Below are positions 8,375 through 15,239 of a stretch of DNA of 44,318 nucleotides, piece by piece. The stretch comes from an uncultured Ruminococcus sp. Lineage in GTDB: Bacteria > Bacillota > Clostridia > Oscillospirales > Ruminococcaceae. Position numbers and translations under genes: made by a program. How positions within the stretch are numbered: position 1 is the stretch's first letter; the number at the start of each line of letters is the position of its first letter. Below the pieces are notes generated by a model. That model searched no databases. It saw only the letters and a program-made list of their open reading frames with translations, and was not told where the DNA came from. The stretch is taken from positions 1-44,318 of the forward strand of contig CACZFN010000013.1 of assembly GCA_902780505.1 (NCBI GenBank). Direction: 5' to 3'.

Positions 8375-10288
8375 CTATGAATGGAGCTTTGAATATTCAT
8401 CTGCGGGGAGCGAGGAATTAAGCCCTGTCTTTTTAGACATAGCCTGCGCCACTATCAGGTAGCTGTAGGGCTCGGTATTACCGTCTTCACCTACTGCGAT
8501 ATCAAACTTAGCCTTTGCTATATAGCCGCCTGCGGAATGCTCTCCGTACTTATCAAATGCCTCATTTTTTTCCACAACGAGCTTATAGTAATCAGCGTAG
8601 TCCTTTGTAAGTGCATCGGGATCCAAAAGGAGGTTTTTGGCCTTGTCCGGATTTTTGCAAAGCCTGAAAACATAGCTATACAGGTTTTTATCAAGCGTCA
8701 GCTTTTCTTTTCTGCCCTCAAACCTGTCGCTTACATTAACATACTTAATGCCTTCATTAAACTTTTCAGAAAGTTCCTTTGCAGCGATAAGGCTTGCAGC
8801 CTGTTTGTTTACGCTGTCAGCATCAAGCTTATCATAATCATACATATCCATAAGTATCTGGGTAAGCTTTCCGACTTTAAATCTTTCGCCGTTAAAGGTC
8901 AGTCTTGCCTTCTTTATCCTTTTTGTCTTCTGCTCGGGGCTTTCATTTTCATACGGTGCTTTATTCTCCTCGGGGAGGTTTATCTTGTTTTTATTCTCCT
9001 CGATTATTATGTTCTTTTCAGGCTCTTTCTTCTCCTCTTTCTTCTCGGGCTCCTTTGCCTTTTCCTGAGCCTTTTCTTCTGCCTTTTGTTCTTCCTTGAC
9101 AGGATTCTCCTCGAGTATGATATTCTCATTCTCGTTTACATTCTCGGCATCCTTTTCTTCCACTTTCTGCTCGATAATGTTTTCTTCCTTGGCGGGTTCT
9201 TCCTGTTTTATCTCGTTTTCTTTTTCGTCAGCTTTTTCTTCGTTAATGATAATATTATTATCAATATTCAGCTCAGACTTGCTGTCATCTTTAATGATCG
9301 GCTCGTTATCAATAATGTTTAGGTTTATACTCCTGATCTCATCATTAGCGGCCTTTAATACAGCCTTTCTGCTGTTTGCAAGCGTTTCTATATCCATAGC
9401 CGACTCAAAGCGCGTCTTGCCCATATCAGACCATGGTCTCCACTGCGGCTCATTTGGTTTGCCCGTGAAGTTTCTTACGCCCTCTCTCCTCTTTGCGGCG
9501 ATATATTCGTTTGCAGTCCTTGCAATTTCTCCTACAAGCCTTTCCTCCTCGGCGTGATCATATTCAGGGCTGTCAGCTTGTTTTCTGTAATCAAAGTAGT
9601 CCTTGATAGCGTCCTTTACTGCCTGAAGATATCCGGAAACACCGCCTGCGCCGTACCAGTGTACAGCATCAAGCCCCTTGGCAAATTTTCTGAGATTCCC
9701 TTCAAAGCTGACGGTAGCGGCGTATTCATCTCTCAGCTTTCTCTCCTCATCGGATATTTTGGGCATATCTCTGTGTATCGTATCTGCCTGTACAGGATCT
9801 GAGATATTATTAGTGTTTATGATATTATCATCAAGCTTATTATTGGAATTTGGCATAAAGAAATTATTATTAACAAACCCGAAAGTCTTTGATAAGAAAG
9901 CAAACTGTTCATTGAGCTTTTTGACATCTACCTTTTCGGGCTCGTCAAAGACATTATCGCCCGCTAATTTCATGCTGTCTTCATAGCTGAGATCAAAGAA
10001 AGCCATAAAGTCATCGGCAGACTTCTGCCATTTTTTCTGTGAGTTCTTTTCGGCGTCATTACTGTCCTCAAACTCAATGGTTGTGGGATCCTCAACAAAG
10101 CCCAGAACACCCGAACTTGCTTTGGAGATCGTTGAGGCAACATCGATGTTTTTGCCTGTCTTTATAATATTATTGTATAGCTTTTTAAGGCTTTGCGAGA
10201 CCTCCATAGCTATTTTCTGGATTTCCTGAGTATTATTTGCGTTACCGGTATAACTCTTTTTATATTCTTCAAATGAATAATTCGGCAT
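8375..10288 (-). CDS. Large hydrophilic protein with Glu/Lys-rich linker, unknown family
   Basis: This 637-residue product has no signal peptide or transmembrane segment. The N-terminus reads NYSFEEYKKSY, a motif also found at the true N-terminal frame of the Cys-protease-like gene at 14.8 kb (SFEQYKK), so the two belong to one family of island proteins. A globular helical part covers about residues 180-310. Residues about 325-455 are a disordered, very acidic/lysine-rich linker with recurrent NIII and KEEPEKKEE-like units. A second helical domain follows to residue 637. AAGGAGAG lies eight bases before the ATG. The frame ends at a TAG beyond which coding sense continues, so the protein may be truncated. 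Function unknown; multi-domain effector or scaffold is only a guess. Confidence 0.7.
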   Translation of the reverse strand: MPNYSFEEYKKSYTGNANNTQEIQKIAMEVSQSLKKLYNNIIKTGKNIDVASTISKASSGVLGFVEDPTTIEFEDSNDAEKNSQKKWQKSADDFMAFFDLSYEDSMKLAGDNVFDEPEKVDVKKLNEQFAFLSKTFGFVNNNFFMPNSNNKLDDNIINTNNISDPVQADTIHRDMPKISDEERKLRDEYAATVSFEGNLRKFAKGLDAVHWYGAGGVSGYLQAVKDAIKDYFDYRKQADSPEYDHAEEERLVGEIARTANEYIAAKRREGVRNFTGKPNEPQWRPWSDMGKTRFESAMDIETLANSRKAVLKAANDEIRSINLNIIDNEPIIKDDSKSELNIDNNIIINEEKADEKENEIKQEEPAKEENIIEQKVEEKDAENVNENENIILEENPVKEEQKAEEKAQEKAKEPEKKEEKKEPEKNIIIEENKNKINLPEENKAPYENESPEQKTKRIKKARLTFNGERFKVGKLTQILMDMYDYDKLDADSVNKQAASLIAAKELSEKFNEGIKYVNVSDRFEGRKEKLTLDKNLYSYVFRLCKNPDKAKNLLLDPDALTKDYADYYKLVVEKNEAFDKYGEHSAGGYIAKAKFDIAVGEDGNTEPYSYLIVAQAMSKKTGLNSSLPADEYSKLHS

Positions 10289-10396
10289 AATGATCTCTCC
10301 TTATTTTAAGTTTTTTGTTTTGCCTTCATATATAACGCCCTCAAAAGCCGCAAAAGGGTGCAGCTGATCATATTTTTTTTTTAACTTTGTGAACTG

Positions 10397-11449
10397 TTAA
10401 TCCGCTGAGCTGTCCGGCCAGCTGACAACGCCCATACTGGTTTTCATTTTCTCTGCCATATAATCGAGCTTTGCTTTAAGGTGCGGGTATTCTTTATTTA
10501 TCACCTCTACAGCTTCGGCAGCAATCAGACATTCGCCGTTTTTCAAAAAGCTGTTGATCACAGTTGTCCACCCTGCAAGCTTGTAGGTATCTATCGGTGA
10601 ATAACTTTCATCATACGCTGTCAGAAGCGTTTTTGATTCAAGCAAATTACCGTTGCCCTCGTCACCGTGGTATACCCTGCTGCCCCTTACTATCAGCCTG
10701 CCGTTCTGGAAATAGCAGCTCTCGAATTCGGCAGGTACCTCCGTTACCTTGTCAATATCAGCTATATTGCAGATATAGCTTTTAGAGCTCTCCTCTCCCC
10801 CGGTAAGTTCCAAATACAATATAAGCCCTGTTTCGGCGTCAAACTGAGTAATGACCGCTTTATCGGAAAGGGCTGCTGCATCCTCCGTACTGCCGTCACT
10901 GTTTACCTTAATAAGCTTGTTTTGATTTACTGCATAGAACGCATCATCACTTTTTGATAACTGCACATCTGAGATCCCCTCGGGCAAAGCTGATTTTTTA
11001 TCAAAACTCAAATCGCTCTTATAGAGAACTAATGCGCCATCATAAGAATCAAACGTCACGATCTCTCCGTCAGACAAAACACCTGCGATCTTTTCCGAAA
11101 TACTTCCAAGCCTTCCGCTTGCGACAAGCGTATCCGATGAAGTATCGATTATCGCCGCAAAGCCGCAAAGCGTTTCATTTTCCGTGGTGATGTACTGCAA
11201 TGCGGCTTTCCCGTCACCCACAGGCTGTATGCTGCCCACAGTGCCGTTTACACTAAGTGATTTAAGCTCTGCAACTGCTGCGCACGGCTCTGCCTCAGAA
11301 TTTCCCTGCCGCGAAGCTTCTTCAGCAGCCGATGATAACCCGCTGCCTGAAGAAGAAAGCCGGCCATTTTCAGAGCCCTCACCTCCGCCGCAGCCGCAAA
11401 GGCTGATAACAAGCGATAATGCCAACACGGCTGATGTTATACGTTTCAT
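10397..11449 (-). CDS. Lipoprotein, beta-propeller-like, unknown function
   Basis: This is a 350-residue lipoprotein. The signal peptide ends in the lipobox LCGC at about residues 17-20, and is followed by a Ser/Gly/Glu-rich spacer to about residue 55. The rest is rich in short beta-strand repeats of the form 'xLxVYDxSYxxIDTYKL', suggesting a beta-propeller-like sensor or binding domain on the cell surface. GAAAGGAAG precedes the ATG. It is transcribed in the same direction as the large island proteins and lies just downstream of the possible tRNA-derived att remnant. No enzymatic motif is visible and I cannot name a family. Confidence 0.65.
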   Translation of the reverse strand: MKRITSAVLALSLVISLCGCGGGEGSENGRLSSSGSGLSSAAEEASRQGNSEAEPCAAVAELKSLSVNGTVGSIQPVGDGKAALQYITTENETLCGFAAIIDTSSDTLVASGRLGSISEKIAGVLSDGEIVTFDSYDGALVLYKSDLSFDKKSALPEGISDVQLSKSDDAFYAVNQNKLIKVNSDGSTEDAAALSDKAVITQFDAETGLILYLELTGGEESSKSYICNIADIDKVTEVPAEFESCYFQNGRLIVRGSRVYHGDEGNGNLLESKTLLTAYDESYSPIDTYKLAGWTTVINSFLKNGECLIAAEAVEVINKEYPHLKAKLDYMAEKMKTSMGVVSWPDSSAD

Positions 11450-11588
11450 TATTATATCTTCCTTTCAGAATTAAACATAAAGCTGAACATAGATCATAGC
11501 GCGCATTTATATTTTTTATACTCTTATTTCAAAGCAAAGCCAAATTTGCAGGACACATAGTCATTCGTACCCGTCAAACAAAGCAAAA

Positions 11589-11624
11589 AGGGCTTTGTAT
11601 GCTACATTAAACATACAAAGCCCT
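11589..11624 (-). terminator. Terminator of the toxin-immunity transcript
   Basis: A perfect 13-bp stem, AGGGCTTTGTATG (11589-11601) with CATACAAAGCCCT (11612-11624), is followed on the minus strand by TTTTTGCTTTG. It lies downstream of the minus-strand genes that end at 11909. A close sequence copy lies at 15063-15097. Confidence 0.75.
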
Positions 11625-11631
11625 GAGTCTT

Positions 11632-11654
11632 TGGCTCCCCCTGTTGGACTTGAA
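11632..11654 (-). other. 3' end of a tRNA gene, possible attachment-site remnant
   Basis: On the minus strand these bases read as the last part of a tRNA: T-loop TTCAAGT, T-stem CCAAC, acceptor strand AGGGGGA, discriminator G and an encoded CCA. The rest of the tRNA is absent. A G discriminator fits tRNA-Asn among others. Such 3' fragments are typical attL/attR scars of tyrosine-recombinase elements. No integrase gene is visible nearby, and AATGACCAA repeats follow at about 11775-11795. Confidence 0.45.
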
Positions 11655-11908
11655 TTGTATTTTTTGATGACGGTGATCTTTAGTGTTTTTCACAAAAGCC
11701 CCTAAATACGGGAGCTTAGCACATTTAATGCAAAGCTGTTTTGCATAACTTTTAATGGGTTTTAATTACCGATAATGACCAAATAATGACCAATAATATG
11801 GTGTGTTCCGAATAAATCAGCATACGAAATAATGATAAATGTGCAAATATAATAATATATCACATTCTCGATTTTTTAAAACTACCTCATATATGATTTA
11901 TTGGTATA
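11655..11908. other. Non-coding stretch beside the possible att scar
   Basis: This AT-rich sequence contains two copies of AATGACCAA (about 11775-11795) and no gene. It may be the degenerate end of an integrated element. Nothing else is recognisable. Confidence 0.4.
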
Positions 11909-12262
11909 TCACTTGGTGGTTTCGCCTCTGTATAGTATCTTACCTGTAAGAATATCAACTAAATATGATCATCCCATCCAATCATTCACAAGAATTCTAT
12001 CATCGTGTCTGCTATGCATCCCCACATACGGTTGTTCTGTGGCTTCAGGAGGAAGAAATGATTTTTGATCTTCAATTCTCCATAATAATTCTCCGTTAAA
12101 GTCATAAGCACATATATTATTCATATCCGTATCTTCTTGAGGATCATAATATAAAACTATAACAAACGAATCTGTCATACATACCTGATGAATGGTATTT
12201 ATGAAATTCTTTATTGTGTTGTTAATAACCATTTGATTAATGCCTATATCTATTATATTCAT
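11909..12262 (-). pseudogene. Immunity-like protein A, interrupted by in-frame TGA
   Basis: The frame from ATG 12262 is open for 97 codons to a TGA at 11969-11971, then continues in the same frame for 19 sense codons (ending GKILYRGETTK) to a second TGA. The continuation aligns with the end of the intact homologue at 12546-12911 (VNDWMG-stop-SYLVDILTGKI versus VNDYLGRIFIVDPTNGHI), so the TGA replaces an Arg-type codon. Shared family features are the ICAYDFNGELLWRI strand pair and the PYVGM motif. AGGAGG precedes the ATG, and the start overlaps the stop of a toxin-like tail (ATGA). I infer it is a cognate immunity protein gene that has suffered a nonsense mutation. Confidence 0.6.
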
Positions 12263-12411
12263 ATTGCCCTCCTATTCGTAACTATTCCTACACGTTGTCC
12301 CATTAAATCAAACTGAATTCCTCCGCCAGTCCCCCAACCTTCTATCTCACCTGCTATACCTGTCCTTATAACAGTTCCTTTAGGGCAAGCTGCAATCAAA
12401 TATTGACAAAA
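12259..12411 (-). pseudogene. Toxin C-terminal tail A (TNT-like), orphan fragment
   Basis: About 50 codons on the minus strand read FCQYLIAACPKGTVIRTG, then GWGTGGGIQFDLMGQ, and end in a TGA that overlaps the start of immunity gene A. The segment is homologous to tail B at 12914-13084. The GGGIQF core resembles the GGGTQ motif of TNT-type NAD+ glycohydrolase toxins. There is no upstream toxin body and no start codon with a ribosome site, so this is an orphan tail as found in alternative toxin cassettes of polymorphic toxin loci. Upstream it abuts a plus-strand remnant. Confidence 0.55.
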
Positions 12412-12479
12412 AGCTGGATCAGGTGATAAGGAAGAAGAAAGAGGAGTTGGGGATCAAGGTGGAACAGATGTCTATGTGA
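12405..12479 (+). pseudogene. Short plus-strand coding remnant with following hairpin
   Basis: Twenty-four codons read DKKLDQVIRKKKEELG and end SM-TGA, a basic helical C-terminus of some larger protein, possibly from a mobile element. It is followed by a hairpin (AGGCTGAT with ATCAGCCT, about 12492-12518). It has no start and marks an old insertion or recombination joint between the two toxin cassettes. Confidence 0.3.
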
Positions 12480-12545
12480 CTAATTGTAAAAAGCAGGCTG
12501 ATACGGTTTTGCATCAGCCTAAGACTTTCTATGGAATTGAATTGA

Positions 12546-12911
12546 TTACCATTCTCTCCCTTGATTGCATTTATCTATTATATGTCCATTCGTTGGATCA
12601 ACTATAAAGATTCTTCCCAAATAATCATTTACTTGTAACATATTATCATTCTCTCTTATATGCATACCTACATATTTTTCACTTGATGATTTATCACTTT
12701 TGTTATAGTATTCCTCAGTTTTTTGAATGCACCACTGGATGTTTGCTTTGAAATCCACAGAAATTATATTAGAAGGGTAATATGTTTTGGATGGAATCTT
12801 CAGTAGTACAATAATCCGAGTATCCATTATTATTATTTGCCTAATATTATACTCAAAATATATATCGTGAAAATTTATACGCAGATTGTTCTCATTAATT
12901 TCTATATTCAT
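12546..12911 (-). CDS. Putative immunity protein B (YVGM family)
   Basis: This intact 121-residue protein has alternating beta strands: IISVDFKANIQWCI, then KYVGMHIRENDNMLQVNDYLGRIFIVDPTNGHIID. It shares this core with the proteins at 11909-12262 and 36379-36714, so the window holds a three-member family. It starts two bases after the end of toxin tail B with GAAAGGATG as ribosome site, the normal order of toxin then immunity gene. There is no signal peptide, so it should act in the cytoplasm. Binding and neutralising the TNT-like domain is inferred from position only. Confidence 0.6.
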   Translation of the reverse strand: MNIEINENNLRINFHDIYFEYNIRQIIIMDTRIIVLLKIPSKTYYPSNIISVDFKANIQWCIQKTEEYYNKSDKSSSEKYVGMHIRENDNMLQVNDYLGRIFIVDPTNGHIIDKCNQGREW

Positions 12912-12913
12912 TT

Positions 12914-13084
12914 CTATAGCATCCTTTCATTATAAAATTCAAATATTTTTTGTCCCATAGAATCAAATTGAATTCCTCCACCATTTCCCCATTTAGAAAT
13001 TGGATTTGCATACCCTAATCTGATGTGTCCTTCTTTAGGAACTGTAACATCACATATATATTTGGGCTCGTATTGTAACGCAAA
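12914..13084 (-). pseudogene. Toxin C-terminal tail B (TNT-like), in frame after TAG
   Basis: Directly after the TAG that ends the 568-codon frame, the same frame continues for 56 codons. They read FALQYEPKYICDVTVPKEG, then KWGNGGGIQFDSMGQ, and end NERML-TAG. The joint LTPAQIKD-stop-FALQYEPKY is smooth, so the segment is the native C-terminal toxin domain of that gene. GGGIQF resembles the GGGTQ motif of TNT NAD+ glycohydrolases, where the Gln is functionally important. It is short for a full TNT fold (about 100 residues), so part of the fold may lie before the stop. Immunity gene B follows after two bases. Confidence 0.6.
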
Positions 13085-14791
13085 CTAATCTTTAATTTGA
13101 GCAGGTGTTAATCCTTCAATCTGATTAATATCAAGCTTTTCGATCTGAAAATCCTTATCCTTTACAATCGGGCTGTCATAAAGCTTACTGTTGGTGCCCT
13201 TTGCAAGCTTTTCAAAGCCTTTTTTGATACCGTCTGCTCTTGACTGCTCTAATATGGCCCCCATTCTTACCTTAGCAGCCTCTTCTCTCTGCGCTGTGGC
13301 GGTAGAATTAGCCTGCTCAAACAGCTCCCTTGATACATCTTCGGGCTTTTGCTGACCTTGAGCGATGATCATATTCTCAGCATCTATCTCAGCCTGAGAT
13401 ATTGCAGGCCTCTTGTTTCCGTAGAACTCCTCGTCCTGCTGTCTTAAAGCATTTTCTTCTTCAAGGGTGCGGTTCTTTGCACTATTTATCAGATACTGCT
13501 GATCAAGCTTTTTGGGCAGATATACCTTCTCTGTAAACAGAACGCCGTCTACAAGAGTATTTCTCATCCTCTGCTCGGTAGGGGTATCCTCAACACGGCC
13601 TGTTCTTGCCGCCTGAATACCGTTAATATTTGAAGGCGGATCATCCTCAGGCATAAGGTGAGCGCCGTCTCTTATATTCGCAGGCTGGCGGCTGACGTTT
13701 CCGTCGGGGAACATCTTTACATAGTCGCTCGGCACACCGAATATCGTCCTGCCGTCCTTAGAGAGCTTGATATCCTTTGCATAGGTGAGCTGCAGCGCGC
13801 TCATAGTGCCGTCTTCATTCAGGATAACATCACCGAAAAGCTCGCTTATCGGCGCTTCAAATGTGTAGTCGGGTTCATTCGGGTTGATATCGGAGTTTTC
13901 GATAGAGTTTTTGTATTTTACCTTGTCACCGTCAATTCCGATGATCGTAATATAGTGGTTGCCAAGCAGCACGCCGACGGGCGAATGCTCGTTCCTGATA
14001 GCGTGAGTGACCGTTTTCTTGATCTTCTCGGTGCAGTTTCTAAGATATTGCTCGGGAGTGATGTTCTTTGATGCTATCGTTTCATCATAGCTTGATATCT
14101 CAACCTCGCACAGCATCGTATTGGGCAAAAAGCTAAGTATACTATCACCCATTTCCAGAGCGCTGTTCTTCTGGTCATAGTTAAGTGCTTTGAATGCCTC
14201 ATCATTTAGTTTTCCGGACGCCTCCTGCGAGAGATTTGGCTTATACGCACGGATCTGCTCCTGTGGTGCATAAACACCTCTTGACGATGCAAGAACCTGG
14301 AAAAAGCACGACCAGCAGCCGTTACCGCTTGACTGAAAGCTATACTGAGAAACGCCCTCAAGCTCGTAGGTCGGCTCATTATTTGCATTTACGCCCTCCT
14401 TGACGTTAGCAAGCGGCAAAAACGGCTTGCCCTGATCAAAGCTCTCCTTTGCCTGAGTCTGTATATTTGCAATATTACCTGCCACCGCAACACGGTAGTT
14501 TAAGAGATACTGCTGCTCATAAGTAAGGTTCTGATAGTTTTCATTGATAAACTGAACAATAAGATCGGCATTGCTTGTATTAAGCACCCACTTCGGGAGA
14601 GTTTTCTTATCTACACCGTCGCTGATAGCACTCATTTCCCAGTCAGCCCTGTTTTGTTCAAGGTACATATTGTATTCCTTGATAAGGTCTGCGTCACTCA
14701 TATTGTTATAATTCTGCTGCATCTGTTCAACAGACGGCATAGGCTTTACAAACCCATATTCAGGGTGACGTGAATAATGATTGATGAGCAT
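13085..14791 (-). CDS. Polymorphic toxin-like protein with Cys/His protease core
   Basis: The 568-residue open frame has a helical N-terminal part (1-145), then a papain-like region. Gln153, Cys159-Trp160 (SSGNGCWSCFF), His279 (LLGNHYITIIG) and Asn295 could form an oxyanion Gln plus Cys-His-Asn triad, as in C39/papain-type peptidases that release toxin domains. The last ~170 residues are hydrophilic and end LTPAQIKD before a TAG, after which a TNT-like toxin tail continues in frame. ATG 14791 has no ribosome site. Coding sense extends upstream (GGISFEQYKK) to about 14840, and a strong AGGAGG plus ATG at 14868 is in another frame, which suggests a 5' frameshift. No signal peptide. Confidence 0.6.
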   Translation of the reverse strand: MLINHYSRHPEYGFVKPMPSVEQMQQNYNNMSDADLIKEYNMYLEQNRADWEMSAISDGVDKKTLPKWVLNTSNADLIVQFINENYQNLTYEQQYLLNYRVAVAGNIANIQTQAKESFDQGKPFLPLANVKEGVNANNEPTYELEGVSQYSFQSSGNGCWSCFFQVLASSRGVYAPQEQIRAYKPNLSQEASGKLNDEAFKALNYDQKNSALEMGDSILSFLPNTMLCEVEISSYDETIASKNITPEQYLRNCTEKIKKTVTHAIRNEHSPVGVLLGNHYITIIGIDGDKVKYKNSIENSDINPNEPDYTFEAPISELFGDVILNEDGTMSALQLTYAKDIKLSKDGRTIFGVPSDYVKMFPDGNVSRQPANIRDGAHLMPEDDPPSNINGIQAARTGRVEDTPTEQRMRNTLVDGVLFTEKVYLPKKLDQQYLINSAKNRTLEEENALRQQDEEFYGNKRPAISQAEIDAENMIIAQGQQKPEDVSRELFEQANSTATAQREEAAKVRMGAILEQSRADGIKKGFEKLAKGTNSKLYDSPIVKDKDFQIEKLDINQIEGLTPAQIKD

Positions 14792-14838
14792 TTTCTTATA
14801 CTGCTCAAATGAAATTCCTCCGTAAACGGCAGTTTTTA

Positions 14839-14883
14839 CCGATACGTTCTGATCGACCTGTGCGGCATTGTTTTTATCCTCCT
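14839..14883 (-). other. Original start region of the toxin-like gene, out of frame
   Basis: AGGAGG (14878-14883) lies nine bases before an ATG at 14868 that opens a ten-codon frame (MPHRSIRTYR, TAA). The overlapping frame that joins the 568-codon gene reads QVDQNVSVKTAVYGGISFEQ but has no start codon. One missing or extra base here would join the two. Confidence 0.5.
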
Positions 14884-15239
14884 GATCTTACAGTTTTTTA
14901 TTCTATCATAAGTAACACCCTTTTTTACAAAAATAGGTGCAAAGATTTTAACTATCCTGAAATTTTGTTTAACTTATACAAAACACCGAGAGCATATCAG
15001 CAAATGCTTTATCTATTTGCCATTGACACTGATGTATCTGTTAAAAAGCCACAAAGCAAAAAAGGCCTTGTATGTCATAATAAACATACAAAGCCCTAAA
15101 ATATGAGAGAGCAGTACATATAAAGGCTCCTGACACGAATCAAGAGCCTCAGTATGCCGATAATGCCATATCTTTTGGATGATGCAGCCCTTAAGATACA
15201 TCGTGTGAAAAATTATGCTATATCGTGCGTGTATTATAT
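14884..15239. other. Intergenic stretch with terminators
   Basis: No gene is seen. It contains the terminator at 15063-15097 and a smaller hairpin, AGGCTC with GAGCCT, at about 15123-15148. Confidence 0.5.
15063..15097 (-). terminator. Terminator after the 541-residue gene, copy of 11589-11624
   Basis: TTGTATGT (15068-15075) pairs with ACATACAA (15084-15091) and the stem extends through GGC/GCC with one mismatch. The minus strand then reads TTTTTTGCTTTG. It lies downstream of the minus-strand gene ending at 15240. Stem and flanks nearly match the terminator at 11589-11624. Confidence 0.7.

Noticed and set aside
7130-9557. Long plus-strand hydrophobic frames opposite the large island proteins
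   Set aside because: They are reverse complements of Glu/Lys-rich coding sequence, which always yields Phe/Leu/Ser-rich frames. There is no ribosome site.
8375-13087. General reassignment of TAG to an amino acid in this organism
   Set aside because: TAG is used as a normal stop at the ends of well-formed genes here (for example 2532-2534 and 3251-3253), and one lesion in the same island is a TGA. Local nonsense mutation or read-through fits better.
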